Source: JBHPCZ01 sp042573625
Lineage (GTDB): Bacteria; Desulfobacterota; Desulfobacteria; Desulfobacterales; UBA11574
DNA: 60,360 bases
Direction of reading: 5' to 3'
NCBI GenBank assembly: GCA_042573625.1
Contig: JBHPCZ010000005.1
Span: 1-60,360 of the forward strand
How positions within the stretch are numbered: position 1 is the stretch's first letter; each line of letters starts with the position of its first letter. The position numbers and the translations under genes were made by a program. Below the pieces are notes generated by a model, which worked only from the letters and a program-made list of their open reading frames with translations, was not told where the DNA came from and ran no database searches. This document shows positions 25,761-34,966 of this stretch, in pieces.

Positions 25761-26956
25761 CGGAATATTCATCCACGAAGAGTGATATCATCCAGAAGGC
25801 TGAAACGGTGATCGCGAAAACGTACAAGCGATTTCCGGTTGTATTCGAAAGAGGAGAGGCGTGTACGCTCTGGGATACAGAGGGCCATGCCTACACTGAT
25901 TTTGTTTCAGGAATTGCCGTGTGCAACCTCGGCCATGCACACCCGAGGGTTTCAAAAGCGCTTTCACTGCAGGCGGATACCCTATATCATACGTCGAACC
26001 TTTACTATACGGTTCCCCAGATAGAGCTGGCGTCGTGGCTTGTTGAAAACAGCTTTGCTGACAGGGTTTTTTTCTGCAACAGCGGCGCTGAAGCAAATGA
26101 GGCCGCGATAAAATTGGCCAGGAAGTATTTTAAAGATAAAGGGGACAACGAGCGCTACCGAATCATTGCCATGGAGAAATCTTTTCACGGACGTACCATG
26201 GCCACCCTTTCTGCTACCGGTCAGGATAAGATCAAGCAGGGCTTTGACCCCATACTCGAAGGATTTGATTTTGTGCCGTTTAATGATCCGGACGCTCTTC
26301 TCGGCAAAATCGGACCTTCGACATGCGCCGTCCTGCTGGAACCTGTCCAGGGAGAGGGCGGAGTCCGCTGCCCGGATCCCGGTTACCTCGCGGAGGTGAG
26401 GCGAATCTGCGATCAAAACGGCGCCCTTCTCGTATTTGATGAAATACAGACGGGCATCGGTCGTACCGGGAAGCTTTTTGCTTACGAGCACTTCGGGATC
26501 GTTCCGGATATCATGACCTTGGCCAAAGCGCTTGCCAATGGACTGCCCATAGGCGCCATGCTGGCCAAAGAGCATGTCGCCGAGGCATTCGGGCCCGGTT
26601 CGCACGCATCCACTTTTGGCGGCACGCCGGTGGTCACCGCAGCTTCTCTCGAAACGTTGAAGGTGCTTTCCGAAGAAAAGATCATAGACCATTGCTTTGA
26701 AATTGGAGAGTACTTCAAGACAAAGCTCTTATGGCTGAAGGAGCGGCATGAATCGGTTGTTGATGTTCGCGGACTCGGTCTATTGCTGGGCATGGAGATG
26801 GAGATGCCCGGGGACTCTTTTGTAATCGGGTGCCTGCGAAAAGGGTTTCTCATCAATTGCGTTCAGGAGAACGTATTGCGGTTTATTCCCCCGCTGATTA
26901 TAAAAAAGGACGAGATCGATGCTCTGGCGACATGCCTTGATATAATATTACCCTAA
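25757..26956 (+). CDS. argD: Acetylornithine aminotransferase
   Basis: 399 residues. Class III aminotransferase: FVSGIAVCNLGHAHP, NSGAEANEAAIKLARKY, SFHGRTMATLSATGQ, EPVQGEGGV, LVFDEIQTGIGRTGK and PLP-Lys region IMTLAKALANGLPIGAM. It converts N-acetylglutamate semialdehyde to N-acetylornithine, and in many bacteria also acts on succinyl-diaminopimelate precursors. Its start overlaps argB. A 157-bp gap without a recognised feature separates it from argF. Confidence 0.95.
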   Translation: MTEYSSTKSDIIQKAETVIAKTYKRFPVVFERGEACTLWDTEGHAYTDFVSGIAVCNLGHAHPRVSKALSLQADTLYHTSNLYYTVPQIELASWLVENSFADRVFFCNSGAEANEAAIKLARKYFKDKGDNERYRIIAMEKSFHGRTMATLSATGQDKIKQGFDPILEGFDFVPFNDPDALLGKIGPSTCAVLLEPVQGEGGVRCPDPGYLAEVRRICDQNGALLVFDEIQTGIGRTGKLFAYEHFGIVPDIMTLAKALANGLPIGAMLAKEHVAEAFGPGSHASTFGGTPVVTAASLETLKVLSEEKIIDHCFEIGEYFKTKLLWLKERHESVVDVRGLGLLLGMEMEMPGDSFVIGCLRKGFLINCVQENVLRFIPPLIIKKDEIDALATCLDIILP

Positions 26957-27113
26957 CGCTTTCACCCTTGGACGCCTTGGATCTGCGGCATCCCTGTCGT
27001 GAGCCTCAAGGCCGAACGGCTCGAACTTTACAACGTTCGGGTAATAACAAACGCATCATCCGAATAAGATTTTTAACACGAATCTCAGTCTTAAATGGAA
27101 AAGAGAGGGTGCT

Positions 27114-28025
27114 TTGAAAAAAGACCTACTGACACTTTTGGAATTTTCCAAAGCGGAGCTTGAAGGTTTATTTCAACGGGCGATTGAGCTCAAGGCCAAA
27201 CATCGAGACGGGATTTCAGACAAACCCCTGGCCGGAAAGACCCTGGGCCTGATTTTTGACAAACCGTCAACCCGTACTCGGATTTCCTTTGAGGCGGCAA
27301 TGGTTCAGCTTGGCGGAACGCCTCTCTTTATCAGCGCCAAAGATACCCAGATCGTCCGGGATGAGCCGGTTCAGGACACCGCCAGGGTTATTTCAAGATA
27401 TCTGGACGGCCTGGCTATTCGAACCTATTCACAGGAACTGTTGAAAGAGTTTGCGGCGTTTTCCACCATACCGATTATTAACGCCCTTACCGATCTGCAC
27501 CACCCGACCCAGATTTTAAGCGATATCCTGACAGTGATTGAGCACAAGGGCGGGTATCAAGAGTTGAAAATCGTTTGGGTTGGAGACGGGAATAATGTGG
27601 CGCATTCATGGATAAACGCGGCGGCCGTTCTGGATCTGAACCTTGTGCTGGCTTGCCCCGAGCCGTACCCGCCGGATCGAGACATCCTGGAAAGGGCACT
27701 GGAGAGTGGATGTGGAAAGATTACGGTGACCGCGGATCCTGCTGAGGCGGTAAGTGGCGCGGATGTGATCTATACCGATGTCTGGGCCAGCATGGGACAG
27801 GAGCGCGAACAGAGCCGGCGGAAGCAGGTGTTTCAACCTTTTCAGGTCAACAACGCGCTTTTGGAAAAGGCGGCTCAGGATGTTATCGTAATGCATTGTC
27901 TGCCGGCACACCGGGGTGAGGAGATCACCGATGCGGTCCTGGAAGGCCCGAACTCGGTGGTCTGGGACCAGTCCGAAAACAAACTCCACATGATCAAGGC
28001 GGTGCTGGAAGCGCTGATGGGATGA
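27114..28025 (+). CDS. argF: Ornithine carbamoyltransferase
   Basis: 303 residues from TTG 27114 (AAGAGAGG upstream; reads MKKDLLTLLEFSK). Carbamoyl-phosphate motif KPSTRTRISFE, LAIRTYSQ, DLHHPTQILSD, WVGDGNNVAHSW, and HCLPAHRGEEI with the catalytic Cys. It makes citrulline from ornithine and carbamoyl phosphate. It is followed after 109 bp by argG. Rare TTG start is supported by the standard N-terminus of the family. Confidence 0.96.
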   Translation: MKKDLLTLLEFSKAELEGLFQRAIELKAKHRDGISDKPLAGKTLGLIFDKPSTRTRISFEAAMVQLGGTPLFISAKDTQIVRDEPVQDTARVISRYLDGLAIRTYSQELLKEFAAFSTIPIINALTDLHHPTQILSDILTVIEHKGGYQELKIVWVGDGNNVAHSWINAAAVLDLNLVLACPEPYPPDRDILERALESGCGKITVTADPAEAVSGADVIYTDVWASMGQEREQSRRKQVFQPFQVNNALLEKAAQDVIVMHCLPAHRGEEITDAVLEGPNSVVWDQSENKLHMIKAVLEALMG

Positions 28026-28134
28026 TCGCCATGAAGTTTAAGTGGTTAGACCGCACACGAGTTGTTTAGGGCACCTCTTTTTGTGGGGTTTATTGATTTT
28101 TAAAAGCTCGGAAAGGGCTTAAGGGAGAGAAATT

Positions 28135-29340
28135 GTGTCTGAAGATATCAGGAAAGTGGTGCTCGCCTACTCCGGCGGGCTTGATACATCCGTCATTTTA
28201 AAATGGCTCATTGAAACATACCAGTGCGAAGTGATTGCATTTTCAGCCGATCTGGGTCAGGAAGAGGACCTGGATGCGGCCAAGGAAAAAGCCTTAAAAA
28301 CCGGCGCCAAAGCGGTGTATATCGATGACCTGAAAGAGACTTTTGTAAAGGATTATGTTTTTCCGGCTTTTCGCGCAAATGCCATCTACGAGGGGCAGTA
28401 TCTTCTCGGTACGGCTCTTGCCCGACCCCTTATCGCAAAACGACAGATTGAGATTGCGGAAATTATGGGCGCGGATACCGTCAGTCACGGTGCAACCGGA
28501 AAAGGGAATGACCAGGTGAGATTTGAACTCAGTTACTACGCCCAGGATCCCAATATTAAGATCATTGCGCCGTGGCGGGAATGGCAGCTTAATTCCCGTA
28601 CGGCCCTGATCGCATTTGCTGAAAAACATGGTATTCCGGTTGAGGCGACCCACGCAAAACCTTACAGTATAGATAAAAATCTCCTACATGCCAGCTATGA
28701 AGGGGGCGTACTTGAAGATCCATGGGAGGCACCGCCGGAAGAAATGTATACGATGTCTGTTTCGCCGAGGGATGCCCCGGACGAACCCGAAGTCGTTGAA
28801 ATAACCTTCGAGAAAGGGAATCCGGTGGCCGTAAATGGCGACAGCCTTTCTCCGGCCGTCTTATTGAAGGAGTTGAACAAGCTGGGCGGACGTCACGGCA
28901 TCGGCAGAGCGGATATTGTAGAAAATCGTTTTGTCGGTATGAAATCGCGCGGCGTATATGAAACCCCTGGCGGCACCCTGCTGAGGCTTGCCCACATGGC
29001 CGTTGAGTCGATTACCATGGACCGGGAGGTTATGCACCTTCGTGATTCTTTGACACCCAAGTATTCTGAGCTGGTCTATTACGGCTTCTGGTTCTCACCC
29101 GAGATGAAACTCATGCAGCATATGATTGACGAAACTCAAGAGAATGTATCCGGCGTCGTACGCCTTCAACTGTATAAAGGCAACTGTAACGTACTCGGGC
29201 GAAAATCTGATGGCTCCCTTTACCGTGAGGATTTTGCCACTTTCGAGGATGATGACGTCTTCAGTCAAAAAGATGCTGAAGGCTTTATCCGGCTGAATGC
29301 GCTCAGATTGCGAATTCAGAAGATGATTCAAAATCAATGA
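28135..29340 (+). CDS. argG: Argininosuccinate synthase
   Basis: 401 residues from GTG 28135, preceded by AAGGGAGAG. P-loop-like AYSGGLDTSVILKW at the N-terminus, VSHGATGKGNDQVRFE, the citrulline/aspartate-binding RDAPDEPE and RFVGMKSRGVYETPGG segments. It joins citrulline and aspartate with ATP. Type I length. It is followed by a 547-bp gap full of inverted repeats before argH. Confidence 0.97.
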   Translation: MSEDIRKVVLAYSGGLDTSVILKWLIETYQCEVIAFSADLGQEEDLDAAKEKALKTGAKAVYIDDLKETFVKDYVFPAFRANAIYEGQYLLGTALARPLIAKRQIEIAEIMGADTVSHGATGKGNDQVRFELSYYAQDPNIKIIAPWREWQLNSRTALIAFAEKHGIPVEATHAKPYSIDKNLLHASYEGGVLEDPWEAPPEEMYTMSVSPRDAPDEPEVVEITFEKGNPVAVNGDSLSPAVLLKELNKLGGRHGIGRADIVENRFVGMKSRGVYETPGGTLLRLAHMAVESITMDREVMHLRDSLTPKYSELVYYGFWFSPEMKLMQHMIDETQENVSGVVRLQLYKGNCNVLGRKSDGSLYREDFATFEDDDVFSQKDAEGFIRLNALRLRIQKMIQNQ

Positions 29341-29534
29341 TCGGCCGCGGGTGATGCATGCGGCGGTTCCGGCTTAACCCGCATTTCTCATGAAGAATTT
29401 ATTTTGCTTTTAATAATAGAGTGTTTCCCTTTTGAATTCAGATTGTTATACAGAGGCTGGCAATCATTATCAAAAGCACGCTGTTTTATGGATTTTTACC
29501 ATTTAAAAATAAATTCTTCACCGGAGGCGAACCT

Positions 29535-29617
29535 GGGCGACACAGGAACTGTGTTATTCAGCCCTTGAAGTAAAGGACTACGTCTTCGGGCTGAAATGCC
29601 TTGTTCCTGAGTCGCTC
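29535..29617 (+). other. Large imperfect hairpin between argG and argH
   Basis: GGGCGACACAGGAAC (from 29535) pairs with GTTCCTGAGTCGCTC (to 29617) at 13 of 15 positions. Inside it, TTCAGCCC (29557-29564) pairs perfectly with GGGCTGAA (29588-29595) and GAAG with CTTC. The 83-nt structure is stable-looking but lacks a T-run. It could be a structured RNA, an element end or a processing signal. No known riboswitch class is recognised. Confidence 0.5.
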
Positions 29618-29696
29618 AGTTCCGTGAGAAAGCCGTGTTAACATTATTGCTGTTGACCATTTTGCGCAGAGCTGGTGGAACTGCTTATAGTTAACC

Positions 29697-29874
29697 GAGG
29701 CCTTTGAGAAATGCCCAATTTCGTTCAAGTTCAAGAAAAGCGAAAATTTTAACCCCCCCAGTACGATCTGCCGGACCTACGGGGCAGGCAGGAATACCCT
29801 GAGTATTTCGAGGATTAAAATTTGAGCTTGACACAGAAATTGGGTGAAAGGGGGCATTTTTCAAAGGTCTCAAA
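29697..29874. repeat. Inverted-repeat element (MITE-like) upstream of argH
   Basis: The left arm GAGGCCTTTGAGAAATGCCC (29697 on) and the complement of the right end (GAGACCTTTGAAAAATGCCC, ending about 29874) match closely. Further blocks CCAATTTC, TCAAG and AAATTTTAA match in the same order, so most of the 178 bp can fold into one hairpin. The centre contains GGCAGGCAGG-type sequence. The right arm ends 13 bases before argH, so it may influence argH translation. Apparent coding frames across it are repeat-derived. Confidence 0.65.
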
Positions 29875-29887
29875 CAAGGGGATTCTT

Positions 29888-31300
29888 ATGTCTGACAAGC
29901 CCTGGGATGGAAGATTTTCCGAGAGCACTTACAAACTTGTCGAAGCCTTTACGTCCTCCATCGATATCGACAAACGGCTTTATTCATATGATATCGAAGG
30001 GAGTATCGCCCACTGCAAGATGCTGGCCAAGACCCAAATAATTACAGAAGAAGATGCGCAGTCAATGATTCAGGGTCTCGGTAAAATTAAGCGAGAGATA
30101 GAGCGGGGGCAGTTTCAATTTGACGACAGCCTGGAAGATATTCATATGCACATTGAAGCACGGCTTGTCAATGAAGTGGGAAAGGCTGCCCAGAAACTTC
30201 ATACCGCAAGGAGCCGAAACGATCAGGTAGTTCTGGATGTGCGAATGTATCTGAGGGACGAGACGGTCAATGTTATACAACGCCTTGCCGAGCTAAGGGC
30301 CGTCATCGTGGATTTGGCAGAGACCCATATTGATGTGGTTTTCCCGGGGTATACCCATTTGCAGCGGGCGCAACCGGTTCTCCTGGCCCACCACCTGATG
30401 GCGTACTATGAGATGTTTTCAAGGGATGCGGACAGGTTCAGCGACGGCCTGAAACGGATAAACATAATGCCTCTGGGGAGTGCGGCCCTTGCCGGAACAA
30501 CCTATCCTATTGACAGGCAATACACGGCAGAACTGCTGGGCTTTCCAAAGGTATCGACAAACAGCATCGATTCAGTGGCAGACAGGGATTTTATTATAGA
30601 GTTTCTATCTTCAGCCAGTCTCTGCATGTTACATTTCAGCCGCATGTCGGAAGAGCTGGTTCTCTGGTCGTCTTCTGAGTTTAATTTTATTGAGCTTCCG
30701 GATGCCTTTGCCACGGGAAGCAGCATTATGCCGCAAAAGAAAAATCCTGATGTGCCGGAGCTGGTTCGCGGAAAGACCGGGCGCGTTTTCGGTGACTTGA
30801 TAACGCTTCTGACAGTAATGAAATCTCTGCCGCTGTCCTACAATCGTGACATGCAGGAGGACAAAGGGCCGCTGTTCAATACCGTGGGTATTTTAGAGGC
30901 GTGTATAGAAATCTATATTAAAATGCTGCCGGAATTGATAATAAACAAAGAGATCATGGAGCGGGCGGCATCCGTGGGATTTTTGAACGCAACCGACATG
31001 GCGGATTACCTCGCAACCAAGGGGATGCCGTTTCGCCGGGCCCACGGTTGTGTCGGAAAAGCGGTCAGCTATGCGCTGGAAAAGAAAAAAGAGCTTAACG
31101 AACTCACTTTGAAAGAGTTAAGGTCGTTTTCGTCTCTTATTGAAAAGGACATTTTTGGTATCCTAGAGATCCGGCAGATGATCGACCGGAGAAAATCTTT
31201 TGGCGGAACGGCCACGGAAAATGTTTTGGCTGCCATTGCGGCGGCCCGAAAGGGCCTTGCCGAAGAGGAGAAGCATTTCTCCCAGGAAAGGGACGGATAA
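29888..31300 (+). CDS. argH: Argininosuccinate lyase
   Basis: 470 residues from ATG 29888 (MSDKPWDGRFSEST), with AAGGGG upstream; the in-frame TTG at 29822 lies inside a repeat and is rejected. Fumarase-superfamily signature GSSIMPQKKNPD with the mobile catalytic loop, EDIHMHIE, HTARSRNDQ, and YTHLQRAQPV. It releases fumarate to give arginine, the last step. It completes argB-D-F-G-H on one strand; argA/argJ and argC are not in the window. Confidence 0.96.
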   Translation: MSDKPWDGRFSESTYKLVEAFTSSIDIDKRLYSYDIEGSIAHCKMLAKTQIITEEDAQSMIQGLGKIKREIERGQFQFDDSLEDIHMHIEARLVNEVGKAAQKLHTARSRNDQVVLDVRMYLRDETVNVIQRLAELRAVIVDLAETHIDVVFPGYTHLQRAQPVLLAHHLMAYYEMFSRDADRFSDGLKRINIMPLGSAALAGTTYPIDRQYTAELLGFPKVSTNSIDSVADRDFIIEFLSSASLCMLHFSRMSEELVLWSSSEFNFIELPDAFATGSSIMPQKKNPDVPELVRGKTGRVFGDLITLLTVMKSLPLSYNRDMQEDKGPLFNTVGILEACIEIYIKMLPELIINKEIMERAASVGFLNATDMADYLATKGMPFRRAHGCVGKAVSYALEKKKELNELTLKELRSFSSLIEKDIFGILEIRQMIDRRKSFGGTATENVLAAIAAARKGLAEEEKHFSQERDG

Positions 31301-31342
31301 ATTCAATTGTCGGCCCGATATGAAAACCGCTGTGGCGTGTGA

Positions 31343-31412
31343 CCCAATATTCGGGATGGGTTGGATCGCTGAAGAAAATAAAACGGTTGCCGTGTCAATC
31401 CCGAATATTGGG
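31343..31412. promoter_or_regulatory. 15-bp perfect inverted repeat after argH
   Basis: CCCAATATTCGGGAT (31343-31357) and its complement (31398-31412) enclose 40 bases. There is no T-run, so this is not a standard terminator; it could be a transcript-end stem, an operator pair or a remnant element. The repeat begins 43 bases after argH and ends about 97 bases before the lipoprotein gene. Confidence 0.55.
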
Positions 31413-31508
31413 CCACCGGGGAGCGATGTGGAATCGATCAGCCTATCGCCTTTCAGAACAAACATGACCGTTTTGCAGGTATATTCAGAAAATAGTGAAG
31501 CATGACGT

Positions 31509-31994
31509 ATGCGAACTGATTCCGGGTTACAGTCTGTCAGGTGTTTTGGCAATGGTTTGGTCTTGCCGTTTTCAATTTTGGTATCCGTTGCTTTTCTTTT
31601 TTTCGGATGCGGCAGAAAGGGGCCGCCCGTACCGCCCCGCCAGGCAAAACCCGCGGCGATCAATGATTTAACTTCAAGCATTGAAGGTGATTTGCTCCAA
31701 CTGACCTGGGCGATACCGGGACACGATAAGAAGCGGCCGCCCGCCCTGTCCGGCTTTATCGTCCATCGATCAAAAAAGAGTGTTTCAGAGCCTGAGTGCG
31801 AAGATTGCCCGATCCTGTTTCAACGAGTTGCCGATATTCCGATCCAGGCGGAAGGTTCGGCAGATTTGGAAAAGGTGGTCACGGTTTATACTGAAACCTT
31901 GGAAAAAGGGTTCAGATACACCTACAAAGTGACCGTATATACGGATACCGGCGTCCATGGCCGCGACTCCAACATTGTTGGTTTTACCTATTGA
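31509..31994 (+). CDS. LptM/LppL-like small lipoprotein
   Basis: 161 residues. An N-terminal hydrophobic segment (VLPFSILVSVAFLFFGCGRKGP) ends in a lipobox-like FFGC followed by GRKGPPVPP, the pattern of YifL/LppL lipoproteins (CGLKGPLYxP). The mature part looks like a fibronectin-III-type fold (LTWAIPG, ALSGFIVHRS, YKVTVYTDTG). A yifL/lppL gene commonly precedes lysA and dapF in proteobacteria, as here, which strengthens the call. It is longer than the short LptM because of the added beta domain. Confidence 0.75.
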   Translation: MRTDSGLQSVRCFGNGLVLPFSILVSVAFLFFGCGRKGPPVPPRQAKPAAINDLTSSIEGDLLQLTWAIPGHDKKRPPALSGFIVHRSKKSVSEPECEDCPILFQRVADIPIQAEGSADLEKVVTVYTETLEKGFRYTYKVTVYTDTGVHGRDSNIVGFTY

Positions 31995-32022
31995 ACCGAT
32001 AACAAACGACTACAGGTGAGTT

Positions 32023-33276
32023 ATGCATCACTTCGAGTATCGTGACGACGAACTCTATTGTGAAGATGTCCCGGTCAACTTAATTGCCGAGAAAGTCGGT
32101 ACGCCCTTTTATTTATACAGCCATGCGACCTTAAAGCGCCATTATGAGAAGTTTGATCAGGCCTTCGAGGGTGTACCCCGGCTGGTCTGTTTTTCTGCAA
32201 AGGCAAATACAAACTTGGCTATCTTGACACTTTTTGAGCGTCTTGGAAGCGGTCTTGATATTGTTTCAGGCGGAGAGCTGTATCGTGGCCTAAAGGCCGG
32301 TTTTTCGCCGGACCGGATTGTTTACTCCGGCGTTGGAAAGCATATTGATGAGATCGATTATGCGTTGGATACCGGTATCCTGATGTTCAATATCGAATCT
32401 CTTGAAGAGCTTGAAATGATAGATATCAGGGCCGGACGTCTAAAAAAGAAGGCGCCTGTGGCCATCAGGGTCAACCCCAACGTTGATCCCAAGACGCACC
32501 CTTACATTTCAACCGGCCTGAAGAAGAACAAATTCGGTATCGATTCGGAGACTGCAATTGAAGGGTACAAGACTGCAAGCAGACTTGAAAACGTCGAAAT
32601 CATAGGGATCGACTGTCATATCGGTTCACAGATTACAGAGGCACAGCCGTTTAGAGACGCCCTGAAAAGCCTACAGAAACTTGTCCGTGAGATCAAGGCA
32701 ATGGGGATCGAGATCCGATACCTCGATATGGGCGGAGGGCTCGGTATCACATACGATGATGAATCGCCCCCTGATCTTCATGAATATGCCGAAGCCATCG
32801 CCGGGCCCGTTAAGGACATGAACCTTCAACTGATTCTGGAACCCGGACGGGTTATTGTCGGGAATGCCGGCGTGCTGGTTACCCGGGTTCTGTATCGGAA
32901 GTCGGGTGCGTCCAAAGAGTTCGTTATTACGGACGCAGCCATGAACGATCTGATGCGCCCGGCATTGTATAATGCATTTCACTCCATTGAGCCGGTGGTC
33001 CGGTCTGAAGAGACATTGATAACGGCCGACGTCGTCGGACCGGTTTGTGAAAGCAGCGATTTTTTAGCCGTAGACCGCCCCATCGCCAACGTAAAGCGGG
33101 GCGATCTCCTTGCGGTGATGAGTGCAGGCGCATACGGATTTGTTATGTCGTCGAACTACTGTTCCCGTTTGAGATCGGCCGAAGTCATGGTTCAGGGCGA
33201 CCAATTCCACGTGATACGAGCACGCCAGAATTACGAGGATCTGGTGGATGGCGAATCGATACCGTCCTTTTTCTAA
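32023..33276 (+). CDS. lysA: Diaminopimelate decarboxylase
   Basis: 417 residues. Fold-III PLP enzyme: Lys in CFSAKANTNLAIL forms the Schiff base, SGGELYRGLKAG, HIGSQITE, GGGLGITYDD, LILEPGRVIVGNAG, and the catalytic Cys in GPVCESSDFLA. It converts meso-diaminopimelate to lysine in the cytoplasm. It is followed by dapF, its upstream pathway enzyme, with a dispersed repeat in the 71-bp gap. Confidence 0.97.
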   Translation: MHHFEYRDDELYCEDVPVNLIAEKVGTPFYLYSHATLKRHYEKFDQAFEGVPRLVCFSAKANTNLAILTLFERLGSGLDIVSGGELYRGLKAGFSPDRIVYSGVGKHIDEIDYALDTGILMFNIESLEELEMIDIRAGRLKKKAPVAIRVNPNVDPKTHPYISTGLKKNKFGIDSETAIEGYKTASRLENVEIIGIDCHIGSQITEAQPFRDALKSLQKLVREIKAMGIEIRYLDMGGGLGITYDDESPPDLHEYAEAIAGPVKDMNLQLILEPGRVIVGNAGVLVTRVLYRKSGASKEFVITDAAMNDLMRPALYNAFHSIEPVVRSEETLITADVVGPVCESSDFLAVDRPIANVKRGDLLAVMSAGAYGFVMSSNYCSRLRSAEVMVQGDQFHVIRARQNYEDLVDGESIPSFF

Positions 33277-33278
33277 TA

Positions 33279-33309
33279 CCTGAATTTTGCACGAGTCGGA
33301 GGCTTTCAT
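33279..33309 (-). repeat. Second copy of the 31-bp dispersed repeat
   Basis: The sequence begins CCTGAATTTTGCACGAGTCG and matches the reverse complement of 958-988 at 29 of 31 positions. It starts two bases after the lysA stop codon. No inverted partner is evident here, so it may be one half of the element seen between gspJ and gspK. Confidence 0.7.
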
Positions 33310-33347
33310 ATGTGGCGAGATACATGAGCGGGGGCCGGATTTGAATT

Positions 33348-34172
33348 ATGAAAAAGATATCCTTTTACAAGATGAGCGGCAGTGGCAACGATTTTATCAT
33401 TATCGACAACAGGAACGCGGTTGTTGAGGAAGAAAATCTGAAAGATTTTATCGCGAAAGTGTGTCGCAGAAAAATGTCCGTTGGTGCAGACGGCGTCATA
33501 CTCGTGGAAAATTCCGACACAGTCGATTTCAAATGGCGGTTTTACAATTCAGATGGAAGTGCCGCTGAAATGTGCGGAAACGGCGCTCGGTGTGTTTCCC
33601 GATTTGCGTCTTTAAACGGTATCGCGGGGACTGAAATGTCCTTTGAAACCGAGGCGGGAATTGTTTCCGCCCAGGTCATCGATGAACGGGTAAAGATAAA
33701 AACAACCCATCCAATGGATCTTACGCTGGATTATTTCATAGAATTGGAAAGCGGCCCCCTTTCCCTCTGCAGTGTCAACACCGGGGTTCCTCACGTCACC
33801 GTGGAAGTTGAGGATATCAAAGGTGTCGATGTTGAAAATTTAGGCCGGGAAATCCGGTTTCACAACTGGTTTTCGCCTGCCGGTACAAACGTAAATTTCA
33901 TACACCCGCGAAAAGACCGCACCATCGAAATCCGAACATACGAGCGGGGCGTTGAAGATGAAACTTTGGCCTGTGGTACGGGCGCGGTTGCTGCCGCCAT
34001 TGTCATGGCTAAGAAATTCAGGATACCATCCCCTGTGAATGTCATGCCGAAAAGCGGAGGAATTCTCCTTGTCTATTATCAGGAAAAAGACGGTACATTT
34101 TATGATATTTACCTGGAAGGCGATGCCCGCATTATCTACAGCGGTGAACTGTGGGAAGAGGCGTGGGAATAG
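33348..34172 (+). CDS. dapF: Diaminopimelate epimerase
   Basis: 274 residues. KMSGSGNDFIIID at the N-terminus, first catalytic Cys in AAEMCGNGARCVSRF and second in ETLACGTGAVAAA, the two-base pair of the racemase. It interconverts LL- and meso-diaminopimelate, supplying lysA and peptidoglycan synthesis. It is followed by folK 10 bp downstream, so probably the same operon. Confidence 0.97.
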   Translation: MKKISFYKMSGSGNDFIIIDNRNAVVEEENLKDFIAKVCRRKMSVGADGVILVENSDTVDFKWRFYNSDGSAAEMCGNGARCVSRFASLNGIAGTEMSFETEAGIVSAQVIDERVKIKTTHPMDLTLDYFIELESGPLSLCSVNTGVPHVTVEVEDIKGVDVENLGREIRFHNWFSPAGTNVNFIHPRKDRTIEIRTYERGVEDETLACGTGAVAAAIVMAKKFRIPSPVNVMPKSGGILLVYYQEKDGTFYDIYLEGDARIIYSGELWEEAWE

Positions 34173-34181
34173 TTTTAGAGT

Positions 34182-34679
34182 ATGGAAATTCATACGGCAT
34201 ACATCGCTGTGGGGTCCAATATCGGAGAAAGACGTTTAAATTGCCAAAACGGTATCGCTGCGCTGACCGTATCCGGCAAAACCTTTTTAAAAGCACAATC
34301 TGAGTTTTACCTGACCGAGCCTGTTGACTACACGGATCAGGAGTGGTTCGTTAATTCGGTGGTAAGGATTGACACCATTCTTGATCCTTATCAACTCCTG
34401 GACGAACTCAAGTCCATTGAGCTTAATGCAGGACGAACGGTTGACGCCGTAAAGTTTGGCCCTCGGGTTCTCGATCTGGATATTCTTTTTTATGATGAAT
34501 GGGTCTCAAACTCATTGAAACTGATAGTGCCCCATCCGAGAATGCACAAAAGGCGCTTTGTATTAAAACCCATTTGTGATATAGATCCAACACTTGTTCA
34601 TCCTGTTTTAAAAAAGGATATGCGATCTCTTTTGGACAGCCTTGATGACAGCGGGCAAAAGATTATTCCATATAGATAA
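34182..34679 (+). CDS. folK: 2-amino-4-hydroxy-6-hydroxymethyldihydropteridine pyrophosphokinase
   Basis: 165 residues. HPPK signatures: YIAVGSNIGERRLN at the N-terminus, QEWFVNSVVRIDT, and GPRVLDLDILFYDEW with the Mg-binding acidic residues, then PHPRMHKRRFVLKP. It activates the pterin for folate synthesis. Its TAA is immediately followed by the ATG of the next gene, indicating coupled translation. Confidence 0.95.
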   Translation: MEIHTAYIAVGSNIGERRLNCQNGIAALTVSGKTFLKAQSEFYLTEPVDYTDQEWFVNSVVRIDTILDPYQLLDELKSIELNAGRTVDAVKFGPRVLDLDILFYDEWVSNSLKLIVPHPRMHKRRFVLKPICDIDPTLVHPVLKKDMRSLLDSLDDSGQKIIPYR

Positions 34680-34937
34680 ATGCGATTACTCATCTTTTTG
34701 GGAGTGATATACCTTGCGTACAGGGCAGTGAAGTCCTGGGTGTCTCAAGGCACGACGCAACGGTCTGTTTTTGAAAAGCCTGCGGGTGGAATCGATAACG
34801 TCATGATCAAAGACCCGTTTTGTGAAATATATTTCCCCAAAAGAGACGGTGTACATCAAAAATTGGATGGAGAGGATCTCTATTTTTGCTCTGCTCAATG
34901 CAGGGACAAATATATGGCATTGCGTTCGAAACAGTAA
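34680..34937 (+). CDS. Small membrane-anchored YHS/TRASH-like metal-binding protein
   Basis: 85 residues, starting directly after the folK stop. An N-terminal hydrophobic segment (LLIFLGVIYLAYRAV) is followed by MIKDPFCEIYFPKRDGV and LYFCSAQCRDKYMAL, a YHS-type pattern with cysteines in DPFCEIYFP and CSAQC that could bind metal. Such proteins often follow folK or dapF operons in deltaproteobacteria as uncharacterised genes (recall). Function unknown. Confidence 0.75.
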   Translation: MRLLIFLGVIYLAYRAVKSWVSQGTTQRSVFEKPAGGIDNVMIKDPFCEIYFPKRDGVHQKLDGEDLYFCSAQCRDKYMALRSKQ

Positions 34938-34966
34938 CAAATCAAAGACAGCGGAGGTTCTATTAG

